In this document: positions 14,621-21,908 of the stretch, piece after piece | Layout: each line of letters begins with the position of its first letter | Position numbering within the stretch: position 1 is the stretch's first letter | Source: a virus | Virus record (IMG/VR): IMGVR_UViG_3300032291_001659 | Span: 1-34,944 of that record | DNA length: 34,944 nucleotides | Direction: 5' to 3' (one strand) | Notes under the pieces: model-generated | Seen by the model: the letters and a program-made list of their open reading frames with translations, nothing else | Database searches by the model: none | What the model was told of the DNA's origin: nothing | Translations under genes and position numbers: made by a program

Positions 14621-15967
14621 TTAGGCGAAGGCTGCGCGGTAGCCGCCGCCGCGTCGAACCATGTCGGGAATCTCGGCCTTGAGCCGACGCCGCTCTTGTT
14701 CAAGGATCGGAGCAAGTTCGGCCCGCGAGACGCCCGCCGCGATGTTGTAATTGACGGTGACGCTTCCGCTGCCCGAACCGCTGCCGCCGCCCATCTTGTT
14801 ATTCGGCACGATGGTGCCCGACGCGTGCGGAACGAACAGCTCCGGCCCTTGCTCGCCGACGACGTAGGGCGAGCCGCCGCTGACGGGTCCGCCGGCTGCC
14901 ATAAATGGGATTTTCAATGCGGCAGAGATACCTTTTGCAAGCGGTGCTGTCACCATTTGCTGGAAAACCAGCCGCACCAAATCACGGCCGAGCGAGCGGA
15001 CGACCTCGCCGAGCTTTTGGCCGCTGAGGATCGCGTCCTCGAAGCCTTGGGCGATCATGTCGCCGGCTTTCAAAAAGATCGCGTCGTTTTCCGCAAGAAT
15101 CTTGTTCAGCTTTAGGTTCACGTCCGTCTGCTCTTTCATGAGCTTCAGTTTTCTTTCTTCGATCATTCCGACTGCTTTGCCGTTCGCGATTGCTGTGCTC
15201 ATCTCGTTGTTGAGCTGAATCATTTGCTGATTTTGAATCCCGCGCAGTTCATTAAGTGCCCTTATATTATCCGGCCTTGAGATTTCAGCAATTTCTCCCA
15301 TGGGTTTGCTCTTCGTCAGCTCAACTTGCGCGTCCGCAAGTTGCTTCGATAAATCCAGCCCCACCTGCCGTTCGACGTTGTAGGCTCTTGCCAGCTCCAC
15401 TTCCAGCTTTGCTCGGTCAAGCGGCTTGCTTTCGTCAACGGCTGCCATCGCTTTTTCAAGTCTCTCCACATCTGCGGTAGCTTCATCAAAAGCAGCGCCA
15501 GTTGATTGTCCGATTTTGTCGAAATCTTTGCCGAGAGACTGAACCGTTTCCCCGAGCGATTTGATTTCTTTCGCCGACTGTTCTTTTCTAAATTGTCCCA
15601 GTTTTTTCTGCAAATCCGTCTCGTCTAAAATTCCGACCATTTCACCCAAAGCAAAGCCGGCACGGGTAAGTGCGGCAGGAATTTGCACAATAAAGTTGAG
15701 CAGCCCCTCGATTGCATTTTGGAAGCGCATTGCTCCAAGAATTTGCTCGTCGCTCATTCCCATCTCATCGCTCGCTGTTACGACCTGATCGATTTTGCCT
15801 TTCAGCATCGTCATCGTCGCCACAAGCGCACTGCCACCCAAAAGATTTTTGCCTAGTGTCCCGATGCTTGCGGTGGTTTTTTGCAAGCGCGTCAGACTAT
15901 TCTGAATCCCAGCAAAAGCCTTCTTCGTGTCATCGACCGCCCGCAGTGTGAATGTTGCCTCAGCCAT
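14621..15967 (-). CDS. tape measure protein
   Basis: A 448-residue, helix-rich protein. The N-terminus (VDDTKKAFAGIQNSLTRLQK) and central coiled coils (about 120-290) are typical of tape measures, and the C-terminus has the diagnostic FMAAGGPVSGGSPYVVGEQG then PELFVPHASGTIVPN, followed by a Gly/Ser run. One hydrophobic segment lies near residues 85-115. It sets tail length and is ejected on infection. At about 0.15 nm per residue, a family rule of thumb, the tail would be roughly 65 nm, short for a siphovirus. Its ATG overlaps the end of the frameshifted chaperone frame, as in lambda G-T-H. Confidence 0.9.
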   Translation of the reverse strand: MAEATFTLRAVDDTKKAFAGIQNSLTRLQKTTASIGTLGKNLLGGSALVATMTMLKGKIDQVVTASDEMGMSDEQILGAMRFQNAIEGLLNFIVQIPAALTRAGFALGEMVGILDETDLQKKLGQFRKEQSAKEIKSLGETVQSLGKDFDKIGQSTGAAFDEATADVERLEKAMAAVDESKPLDRAKLEVELARAYNVERQVGLDLSKQLADAQVELTKSKPMGEIAEISRPDNIRALNELRGIQNQQMIQLNNEMSTAIANGKAVGMIEERKLKLMKEQTDVNLKLNKILAENDAIFLKAGDMIAQGFEDAILSGQKLGEVVRSLGRDLVRLVFQQMVTAPLAKGISAALKIPFMAAGGPVSGGSPYVVGEQGPELFVPHASGTIVPNNKMGGGSGSGSGSVTVNYNIAAGVSRAELAPILEQERRRLKAEIPDMVRRGGGYRAAFA

Positions 15968-16444
15968 GGTTTTTAAGTTTTCGGTTTTGGTGTTCGATGT
16001 AGGCGAGCCAGCCCGTTAGTTCCTGAGCTGGCATCGCTAGCACCTCGTGGGCAAATTTGTGCAGACGATCCGCGAGCGCGTAAACGGCGAGGAGGTCTGC
16101 CGCCTCCCCACCGTAGATCAGTTTTTTAGGTCGTCCACCTTCGGCGAATCAGCATCCGCAAGAATGGCGTTTGCGACGCGGCCGACGACGTTGCTGTCCG
16201 CCTTGTTCAACAGCGTTGGCTTGTGCTCAATCGTGAAGAGTTTCACGCCGTGCTCGTCGGTCGCTTTCATGATCAAGATGTCCACGAGCAGCTCCATGTC
16301 GTTCTCTTTGCTGCGACGATAAAGCCGGTTCTTTTCCGAGAGCGTGACCGGCGTTGCGTGCACGACGAGCTTCCACTCCGGCACGTCGATCTTGCGCGTG
16401 CCGAGTGAGGCAAAGTGTTCTCTGACGAGGTCGATTGCGTCCAT
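15960..16444 (-). CDS. tail assembly chaperone, -1 frameshift product (G-T)
   Basis: A second frame, in -1 register to the 108-residue chaperone, is open from the slippery heptamer to a TGA at 15960-15962, eight bases inside the tape-measure gene. Slipping gives a 161-residue fusion: residues 1-107 of the G-like part, then Lys-Lys-Leu-Ile-Tyr and a 53-residue extension containing EAADLLAVYALADRLHKFAH and MPAQELTGWLAYIE, similar in style to the T part of other siphophages. The longer form is expected to bind the tape measure and the tail tube subunit during tail assembly, at a low molar ratio to the short form. Confidence 0.82.
16089..16127 (-). other. programmed -1 frameshift signal: slippery heptamer plus hairpin
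   Basis: On the minus strand the codons are CTA AAA AAC TGA, giving the heptamer A-AAA-AAC in the zero-frame phase X-XXY-YYZ (16121-16127), immediately before the stop. Eleven bases downstream of the heptamer, GGGGAGG (16103-16109) can pair with CCTCCTC (16089-16095) across a 7-base loop with one G-T wobble, a possible stimulatory stem. This matches the programmed frameshift conserved in siphophage tail-chaperone genes. The spacer is slightly longer than the common 5-9 bases. Confidence 0.85.
16118..16444 (-). CDS. tail assembly chaperone (G-like, unshifted)
   Basis: A 108-residue protein (MDAIDLVREHFASLGTRKID at the start) located between the tube protein and the tape measure, the invariant place for the tail assembly chaperone. 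It contains KLVVHATPVTLSEKNRLYRR and DMELLVDILIMKATDEHG, helical and charged. The stop TGA directly follows the slippery heptamer A-AAA-AAC, allowing a fraction of ribosomes to make the longer product. The leader is G-free and CA-rich (AAACACACAACACACAC before ATG) with no Shine-Dalgarno sequence. Confidence 0.82.
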   Translation of the reverse strand: MDAIDLVREHFASLGTRKIDVPEWKLVVHATPVTLSEKNRLYRRSKENDMELLVDILIMKATDEHGVKLFTIEHKPTLLNKADSNVVGRVANAILADADSPKVDDLKN

Positions 16445-16472
16445 GTGTGTGTTGTGTGTTTTGCCTGCGAAA

Positions 16473-16859
16473 TTAAGCCGTCAACGTTGATAGCGGACCG
16501 TTACCTTCGAAGGCAATCGAGCCTTCTATGATACCGTCAAAGCTAGCACTCACATTAAACTGGGTCACGATGGCGGCGCCCGAGTAGTAAACATCGCCGG
16601 TGGATGCGCCCTCTGGGTAAAGGTTGAGCGTGACCTGCGAGCCGATGGTGATCAGGAGTTGGCCGGCATCGCCTTCGTCCCAGTAAAGGTCACCAGAAAC
16701 CGAGAACGATTTCATGGACGCGAGCCGGGTGCGGTAGGTGTCGCCGATAACCGAATCTTCCACGGTGTCGGAGGTGTGGGTCAGAGCGTAGTTGCGCAGC
16801 TCGCCGATGGTCGTGCTGGATAATTTGATTAGGCCTTCGCGGCCGAGTTTTGTTGCCAT
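16473..16859 (-). CDS. major tail tube protein
   Basis: A 128-residue beta-rich protein starting MATKLGREGLIKLSSTTIGE. It has YALTHTSDTVEDSVIGDTYR, FSVSGDLYWDEGDAGQLLIT and FNVSASFDGIIEGSIAFEGN, the alternating strand pattern of small phage tail-tube proteins (GTA gp9 / phage tube family). It would polymerise into the tail tube around the tape measure. It lies directly upstream of the chaperone pair and downstream of the terminator-like gene, as expected. No Ig-like extension is present. Confidence 0.82.
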   Translation of the reverse strand: MATKLGREGLIKLSSTTIGELRNYALTHTSDTVEDSVIGDTYRTRLASMKSFSVSGDLYWDEGDAGQLLITIGSQVTLNLYPEGASTGDVYYSGAAIVTQFNVSASFDGIIEGSIAFEGNGPLSTLTA

Positions 16860-16868
16860 AAAATGAGG

Positions 16869-17300
16869 TTAGTCGGTTGAAAAATAGATGCAGTTGAAAG
16901 TGTGCCGAGCCGAGCCGAAGCGCCGGTCTTCGTCTGGCTCGATCGTATATTCGACGGACGTCAAATGCAGGTCTTGACACTGCCCGCCGAGCGTAACGTC
17001 CGCGAGCACCGCCGCCTCGACCGCTGCGCTGCCGGTGTCGAAAAGGTCATCGATCAGGTAGGTTCCGCTTTCGGCGGTGAAGTAATCCACCACGAGCTGC
17101 AGCTGGCGGTATTGCGTGCGGTTGCTCGGCCCGAGCGTGCGGACCTCGATCTGCTCACTGACCGCGTAAACGGCAGCGGCCGGGAAGCTGATGCTCGCAA
17201 TCGTGTTGTTGCGCCCGCGCAAGATATTCGCGGTCGGAACGACGAGAGCGCCCGTGAGCGCGGTGGCGGTGGCGTTGCGGATGTTTGTGCGGGTGCTCAT
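16869..17300 (-). CDS. tail terminator-like protein (lambda gpU type)
   Basis: A 143-residue protein starting MSTRTNIRNATATALTGALV. An N-terminal helix (TNIRNATATALTG) precedes FPAAAVYAVSEQIEVRTLGP, then YRQLQLVVDYFTAESGTYLI and a C-terminal ARHTFNCIYFSTD strand. This 'short helix, P-A-x-x-V-Y, strands' layout matches the gpU-like proteins that cap the tail tube and set its end. Position between the gpZ-like gene and the tube gene supports this. ATGA overlap joins it to the gene upstream (17297-17300). Confidence 0.7.
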   Translation of the reverse strand: MSTRTNIRNATATALTGALVVPTANILRGRNNTIASISFPAAAVYAVSEQIEVRTLGPSNRTQYRQLQLVVDYFTAESGTYLIDDLFDTGSAAVEAAVLADVTLGGQCQDLHLTSVEYTIEPDEDRRFGSARHTFNCIYFSTD

Positions 17301-18100
17301 GCTGCTGTTTTGATTGGCATCGCGCCGCCGACGCGGGTGAAGCCAAGATTGACGGCGCGGTTGGCGAGAACTGCGGCGACTTTCTTCGTGGTCGTTTTGA
17401 TCCGCGAGTTGATCGCGCCGTCGATCATGCGCTGATAATTTGGGATCTTCACGTTGTGCGCCGTCGCTTTGATGAACGGCTGCGGACCGAAGCTGGATTG
17501 CACCGAGCCGAACAGCTTGTTGCCGCTCGCCTGCGGCTTGAGCTTGTCGCTGAATTTCTTGTATCGCGCACCGGTGACTTTTGCCGATGAGTTCCAGCCC
17601 GAGACAGTCCAGCCGACGCGTCCCTCGATCTCGTTGCGATACTTTTTGAAGTCAGATCCAAATGCCAGGTGATCCGGCTTACCTGTAATTCGGCCTCGTG
17701 CGTTTGTTTTTTGTCTGCTGCGGTGGTAAAGGCGCAGCGCGTCCTCGTTCTCCAAAAGTCGCATCCCGTAATAGTGCGAAAGCTTCGGGTTGCGCAGAAG
17801 CGCCCGCAGTTTCTCGACCTGCCGGTTGCGCACGTAACGCGCCATCGATGTGTAGAATCCGCCCTTCGTGGCCTTGGCCTGCAGGTCTTGGTAAACGAGC
17901 GGCTCTGCCAGTCTTGAAAAGTCAGCCCGCACCGCGTTCGCGCCCTGCTGCTTGCTCTTGGGTGGCGTGAATTTGACGATGGTTTGAATCGCGTATTTGG
18001 CCTCCTCCTTGATGACCAGTCCGAGGTCCACTTTTGCGGCGTTGGCGAGCTTCGCCAATTGGAATTCTAGCCGCGAGAAACTGGCTTCGATTTCGATCAT
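17297..18100 (-). CDS. tail completion protein (gpZ / HK97 gp10-like)
   Basis: A 267-residue, strongly basic protein. The N-terminus (FSRLEFQLAKLANAAKVDLG) is the helical start usual for gp10/gpZ-type completion proteins; TIVKFTPPKSKQQGANAVRA contains the common 'TPP...G' motif; and the C-terminus (SFGPQPFIKATAHNVKIPNY) has the P-F-I-x-x-A pattern of the family. It would act at the head-tail joint or tail end. Longer than HK97 gp10, with an Arg/Lys-rich middle. It is joined to both neighbours by ATGA overlaps. Confidence 0.72.
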   Translation of the reverse strand: MIEIEASFSRLEFQLAKLANAAKVDLGLVIKEEAKYAIQTIVKFTPPKSKQQGANAVRADFSRLAEPLVYQDLQAKATKGGFYTSMARYVRNRQVEKLRALLRNPKLSHYYGMRLLENEDALRLYHRSRQKTNARGRITGKPDHLAFGSDFKKYRNEIEGRVGWTVSGWNSSAKVTGARYKKFSDKLKPQASGNKLFGSVQSSFGPQPFIKATAHNVKIPNYQRMIDGAINSRIKTTTKKVAAVLANRAVNLGFTRVGGAMPIKTAA

Positions 18101-18417
18101 ATCGACTTTTGCACTTCGAGTTCACATCCCGCGCCCTCGGCGTCGAGCATGACTCGGTCGATGAAATAGGTGATGCCGGCTCTGGAAAGCGTCTGCGTGA
18201 CCTGCGGAACGGCGCTTACGCTCGTCGTGAGCAGGAACACGGTGAACCGCGAATCGTCCCTGCGTTGGTCCTCGAACTCAGCAAACGCGTTGCGCGAAGA
18301 TGACCAGACGCCCGTCACCGCGATGCCCTGATACGTGAATGAAATGCCCGCCTGCGCGAGTATCGCCGAAAAGTCGGAGTTGATTTGCGTCGGGTCGAAG
18401 TCTCGAACGGCGGCCAT
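18097..18417 (-). CDS. head-tail joining / head completion protein
   Basis: A 106-residue protein (MAAVRDFDPTQINSDFSAIL) with AGISFTYQGIAVTGVWSSSR, where a beta-barrel 'i.y.g..v.gvwss' pattern resembles lambda gpFII-like connectors, and AGITYFIDRVMLDAEGAGCE in the C-terminal half. Map position, last head gene before gpZ- and gpU-like genes, agrees with a role in sealing the head and binding the tail. ATGA overlap with the next gene (18097-18100). Sequence alone makes the assignment moderate. Confidence 0.65.
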   Translation of the reverse strand: MAAVRDFDPTQINSDFSAILAQAGISFTYQGIAVTGVWSSSRNAFAEFEDQRRDDSRFTVFLLTTSVSAVPQVTQTLSRAGITYFIDRVMLDAEGAGCELEVQKSI

Positions 18418-18433
18418 ACAATTGCGCGAATCG

Positions 18434-19072
18434 TCAAACCGTGCCGAAGTGCTGCGCGTGCAGCGCCGGCCGGTTCGCTTTGATCCACGGCTCGGCGTCA
18501 GCCATGCACTTGGCCGCGTCGTTGCCGCACGTCTGAGAGCCGACGTGGTGGACGTAGGCCCGGGAAACGAAGTGCCGGCGCTTCATGTCCGCGCATTGAA
18601 CGTCATCGGAAAACCAGTTGATTGGCGGAAAATCGACCCACGCGTCTCGGTGAATCCACGCGCAAATCGGAGCGATGACCGGCGTCTCGATGATGCTGCG
18701 CTCCGACTCGAACCGCAGAAAGTCCAAGCGCCCGGTGCCGCATCGGATGTTCTGTGCGCCTCGTGCGTAGTCCGACCTGGCTGCGACGTAGCCGACGTTC
18801 TCGCAATGTTCTTTGATCAGCTTCACATCCGCGAAAAGGTCGCGCCATGTCGTCGGCGTAAACACTATGTCGTCGTTGCAGATGACGATCTGGTCGTGCT
18901 CCTTGAACGCGATCCCCGCCGCGTGGTTGTAAGCCTCGCCGAACGTCGCGCCGACGCCGTGGAAATAGTATGTGCGGACCTCTCGCGGCACGTAAGCTTT
19001 GACCGACGCCTTGAGCACGTCGAGACATCGCGCGTTGGTCGTGCAGACAACGATTGCCGGCTCGGGAATCAT
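18434..19072 (-). CDS. glycosyltransferase-like protein (family 2 type fold)
   Basis: A 212-residue protein: PAIVVCTTNARCLDVLKASV (N-terminal Rossmann-like strand and helix), GATFGEAYNHAAGIAFKEHD at 41-60, VICNDDIVFTP at 63-73 with Asp67-Asp68 as candidate metal/nucleotide-sugar site, and INWFSDDVQCADMKRRHF near 150-167. This pattern is that of small GT-A glycosyltransferases without a signal peptide, acting in the cytoplasm. It partners the larger glycosyltransferase (ATGA overlap, 19069-19072). Sitting among head genes, the likely acceptor is a virion protein, but host glycans are possible. Confidence 0.75.
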   Translation of the reverse strand: MIPEPAIVVCTTNARCLDVLKASVKAYVPREVRTYYFHGVGATFGEAYNHAAGIAFKEHDQIVICNDDIVFTPTTWRDLFADVKLIKEHCENVGYVAARSDYARGAQNIRCGTGRLDFLRFESERSIIETPVIAPICAWIHRDAWVDFPPINWFSDDVQCADMKRRHFVSRAYVHHVGSQTCGNDAAKCMADAEPWIKANRPALHAQHFGTV

Positions 19073-20454
19073 GCTTTTTTCGCCCCCAGAATTTGCTCGA
19101 TGTTCTCCGCGTCAACCAGCGTGCAGCCGCTCGCAATGATGCGCTCGTCCCAGCCGTGCGGCGCAACCATGCCGTCCTCAGCGTTGATCTGAATCACGCC
19201 CGGCTCGGCTGCGCTCGGCTCGTCTACGTCGTGCAAGAACTGCTTCGCCATGCCCATCGTCTCGGCGTCGTCGGCACGCACGAGAAAGCGGTGTTCGATG
19301 CGCTCCGGCTGCGCCGCCGTCGAAAGCCAAGCGTCGCGGAAGGCGACCGATTTGGTCGAGTTGCCGAGCGTCTTTTGCGTCAGCCGAATCTTCGGCTGGG
19401 TGTGCTTGTGGAACACGAGCTGCATCGCCGCCGCGTCGTCTAATTGGCCGGCGAGACGAAACGCACGCGCCGCGAGGTCGTGCCCGGCCCAGCCATACCA
19501 CTTGACCTCATGAGTCCACGGCCGGTCCTTCTCGGTAGGCTCGGGAAGCGCGAGCATCCGCGACGCCCAGAAGCTTGCCCGCTTGCCGTCGTTGCGCTCG
19601 AACGAGAGCAGGATGACCGAGGCGATGGCCTCGCGGCACCACGGGAAAACGCCGTGCGCCGACATCGCGAACTGCATCGCCTCGCGTCGGGAAGCGACGA
19701 GTCGCGCAAGGTTCAGCCCGACTTCGTAGCGGAAGCTGTCGTCAAGATTCGGGAAGCTCAGCGCGATGCGCCCGAACTGCTCGGCTGCGGTCTTGTTGCC
19801 GGCGCAATAATGCTCTTGGTGAATGTAGAAATACTGAGTCGCAGACTCCGCCACGCTGCGCCCTAAGATCGCCAAGTTTCGTTTGCGGTTGTCCTGCTTG
19901 ATTGCAATCGGCTGATGATGCCAGACCGGCGTTGACCAATCGAAATGCCGGTCGTTCGGAAGTAGGAGCAAGTTCTCGTGAACGTCGTGATGCCAGACGC
20001 GCCCGCTCGCAAATGCGCTGCGCCGGACGATCCGCTCGCGATGCAGCTTCTTCCCGGTCCCGCGCACGTCGTAAGGGCAACGGACCATGAGCACGTCGTC
20101 TGATAGCTCCGCGAGCCGGTCCCGCAGCTTCTCGGCGTCCGCAATCACGTCGTCGCAGTCGGCCCAGATCAGCCAATCGCCGCACGCCTGCGCGAACGAT
20201 TGATTGCGCGCACGGGCAAAGGAATCGACGTGCTTCCATGCCTGCGCCGTGGCGCCGTTCTTGTATTCCGAGAAGATAAATCCGACCGAGTGCTCCATGC
20301 ACCAGTCGCGCACGATCTGCTCGGTCGCGTCCGGTTCCTGCGAGCCGATGGCGCGCACGAGTGAGACCTCGTCAATAACGCCGTCGAAGCTCTCGAGCAT
20401 CGCGCCGATCTGTGCCGCCTCGTTTCCCGTAATTACGCAAAGCGAAAGTATCAT
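19069..20454 (-). CDS. family 2 glycosyltransferase with helical C-terminal region
   Basis: A 461-residue protein. It opens LSLCVITGNEAAQIGAMLES, the classic GT2 N-terminus (nucleotide-binding strand), and has WLIWADCDDVIADAEKLRDR with the D-x-D at 99-101. Residues about 215-370 are helical with TPR-like spacing (AGNKTAAEQFGRIALSFPNL, AGHDLAARAFRLAGQLDDAA), which could bind a protein acceptor. No membrane span or signal peptide. It is the first gene after the capsid terminator, with a G-poor CA-rich leader and no Shine-Dalgarno sequence. Probably transfers a sugar to a capsid or tail protein; the target is not readable. Confidence 0.85.
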   Translation of the reverse strand: MILSLCVITGNEAAQIGAMLESFDGVIDEVSLVRAIGSQEPDATEQIVRDWCMEHSVGFIFSEYKNGATAQAWKHVDSFARARNQSFAQACGDWLIWADCDDVIADAEKLRDRLAELSDDVLMVRCPYDVRGTGKKLHRERIVRRSAFASGRVWHHDVHENLLLLPNDRHFDWSTPVWHHQPIAIKQDNRKRNLAILGRSVAESATQYFYIHQEHYCAGNKTAAEQFGRIALSFPNLDDSFRYEVGLNLARLVASRREAMQFAMSAHGVFPWCREAIASVILLSFERNDGKRASFWASRMLALPEPTEKDRPWTHEVKWYGWAGHDLAARAFRLAGQLDDAAAMQLVFHKHTQPKIRLTQKTLGNSTKSVAFRDAWLSTAAQPERIEHRFLVRADDAETMGMAKQFLHDVDEPSAAEPGVIQINAEDGMVAPHGWDERIIASGCTLVDAENIEQILGAKKA

Positions 20455-20501
20455 GGTCGTTGTGTTGTGTGCGTCAGGTCTTGATCAACGCTCGGACCCG
20501 T

Positions 20502-20545
20502 CAAAACAAAAAAGCCCCACGCCGTAAAGCGTGAGGCTGTTTTTT
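20502..20545 (-). terminator. intrinsic terminator after the major capsid gene
   Basis: On the minus strand AGCCTCACGC (20529-20538) pairs with GCGTGGGGCT (20513-20522), 10 bp with one T-G wobble, around a TTTACG loop, followed by TTTTTTG and more T. The mirror side also has a T-run, so it could work both ways, but the mismatch on the plus strand makes the minus direction better paired. It separates the very highly expressed capsid gene from the glycosyltransferases. A second inverted repeat, AACTCAG/CTGAGTT (20548-20576), spans the capsid stop codon. Confidence 0.85.
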
Positions 20546-20560
20546 CTAACTCAGTTAAGA

Positions 20561-21526
20561 TTAGGAATACTGAGTTGCGATGAGCTGACCAGCGTTCGAG
20601 TTCACGATCTTCTCGGCGGTGTATTGCGAGGCGCGAACGATGTTCGACTTGATCTTCTCTTCGCGGTAGGTCGAGACGCCGATTGCTGGACCGTATTCGG
20701 ACCAGTTCAGCGTGAAGCCTGCGCCGCCACCAAAGTAGCCAGCCGAAGCCTGCGTGACCGAGCCCACCCAAATATAGGTGTTAGCCCAGACGTTTGCAGC
20801 AGAGAAGGCGATGCCCTCGGGTGCGCTGTCGTAGGAAGCGCGACCGATCAGAACCTCGGCGACGCCGAAGACCTCGGCGGCTGCTTGGGTGCTGGCGTTC
20901 AGGATCGTGTCAGTCGAAAGACCGGTGCCGCGCAAACGGTTTTGGAATTTCGTGGAAGCGCGCACGCGGGTCCAGACTGGATATGGAATCACGACCTTGA
21001 GGTTGGTCACGCTCTCGCCTTTTGCGAGCAGGCGATCAATGGCCTCTTGTACGTCCTGACCAGTATCGAAACTCGCCAAATTGGCCGTACTGTATGCTGT
21101 GCCGGAGTTGGTCGAGGTGAACGCGCCGGTATCGAAGATTTTGGCGGCGACGCGAAGCTCGTGCGCAAGCAAGAGTTTGCGCTTGGCGAGTTTTGCGGCC
21201 AGTACCTCGGCATCGAAGAAGCGCGCAACGTCGAGGGTCACTGTATCGTCAACAGCCTCCTCGTATCCGAACTCCAAACATTGATAGGTGTCTTGCGTGA
21301 AGGCGCGGGTGCCACGAGCGTAGTCGCTGTATGGAGCGCGGTTCTTCATGTCGCTCTTGAGGAGCTGGCCCTCTTTGAGAACAAACGATGGGTATTGGCC
21401 GGCGCGCACTGGCACGTCGAGGATTGGCATGACGGCGGTACCGATCAAACCGGCCTCGAAGTCTTTTGCCTGCTCAACTACGCCAGCGATGTCGCCACGG
21501 AAAATGGCTGCGGAATTTGAATACAT
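20561..21526 (-). CDS. major capsid protein (HK97 fold, lambda gpE-like position)
   Basis: A 321-residue protein. It starts MYSNSAAIFRGDIAGVVEQA and contains AVMPILDVPVRAGQYPSFVL, then CLEFGYEEAVDDTVTLDVAR, and QDVQEAIDRLLAKGESVTNL with VVIPYPVWTRVRAS, a layout of N-arm, E-loop and P/A-domain helices as in phage capsids. EVFGVAEVLIGRASYDSAPE and SEYGPAIGVSTYREEKIKSN near the end match common capsid motifs. It is preceded by the decoration and protease genes and followed by a strong terminator. The leader is AT-rich without a Shine-Dalgarno sequence. Confidence 0.92.
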   Translation of the reverse strand: MYSNSAAIFRGDIAGVVEQAKDFEAGLIGTAVMPILDVPVRAGQYPSFVLKEGQLLKSDMKNRAPYSDYARGTRAFTQDTYQCLEFGYEEAVDDTVTLDVARFFDAEVLAAKLAKRKLLLAHELRVAAKIFDTGAFTSTNSGTAYSTANLASFDTGQDVQEAIDRLLAKGESVTNLKVVIPYPVWTRVRASTKFQNRLRGTGLSTDTILNASTQAAAEVFGVAEVLIGRASYDSAPEGIAFSAANVWANTYIWVGSVTQASAGYFGGGAGFTLNWSEYGPAIGVSTYREEKIKSNIVRASQYTAEKIVNSNAGQLIATQYS

Positions 21527-21545
21527 GGTAATTTATTTTTAAGGA

Positions 21546-21896
21546 TTAGATGTTCTTTGGAAGCATCTCGATAATCGTGGATGCATCCGAAGCGGTGCTC
21601 AGAGATTTGCCGACCGTGATCGTGCCGGTGATGGCAACGGTTCCGTTGGCGGTTGTGAAGAGAGTATCACCTACGGTGACCGGTCCTGCGAGCAGGGTGG
21701 CTTTGACCGTGTTGCCGCCGAGGAACTGAACGGTGATGAGGTCGCCGCTTGCAGCGTCGATAGTAGCTACGCCGTCAGGCAGGGAAGCGGTGGCGGAAAG
21801 ACCGACGCCGCGGTTGCTGGAAATCGACACGAGGCGGAAGGCGGTGATAGCCGCGTTCGCGACGAATGTGCCGCTGTTTTGGAATGAAGTTGCCAT
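21546..21896 (-). CDS. head decoration / cement protein
   Basis: A 116-residue small beta protein: MATSFQNSGTFVANAAITAF, then SNRGVGLSATASLPDGVATI, FLGGNTVKATLLAGPVTVGD and NGTVAITGTITVGKSLSTAS. This Gly/Thr/Val-rich pattern with 'agpv..Gd.l....G.v' is typical of the DUF2190/gpD-like capsid cement proteins that clamp expanded capsids. Position between the protease and capsid genes, as with lambda D, supports it. It is probably displayed on the capsid exterior in about the capsid's copy number. Confidence 0.85.
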   Translation of the reverse strand: MATSFQNSGTFVANAAITAFRLVSISSNRGVGLSATASLPDGVATIDAASGDLITVQFLGGNTVKATLLAGPVTVGDTLFTTANGTVAITGTITVGKSLSTASDASTIIEMLPKNI

Positions 21897-21908
21897 GATA
21901 GTTTGGTA

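Noticed and set aside
19069-19085. A-run (AAAAAAG) before the glycosyltransferase stop as a second frameshift site
   Set aside because: The zero-frame codons are GCG AAA AAA GCA, which is not the X-XXY-YYZ phase, and the next gene already has an ATGA start.
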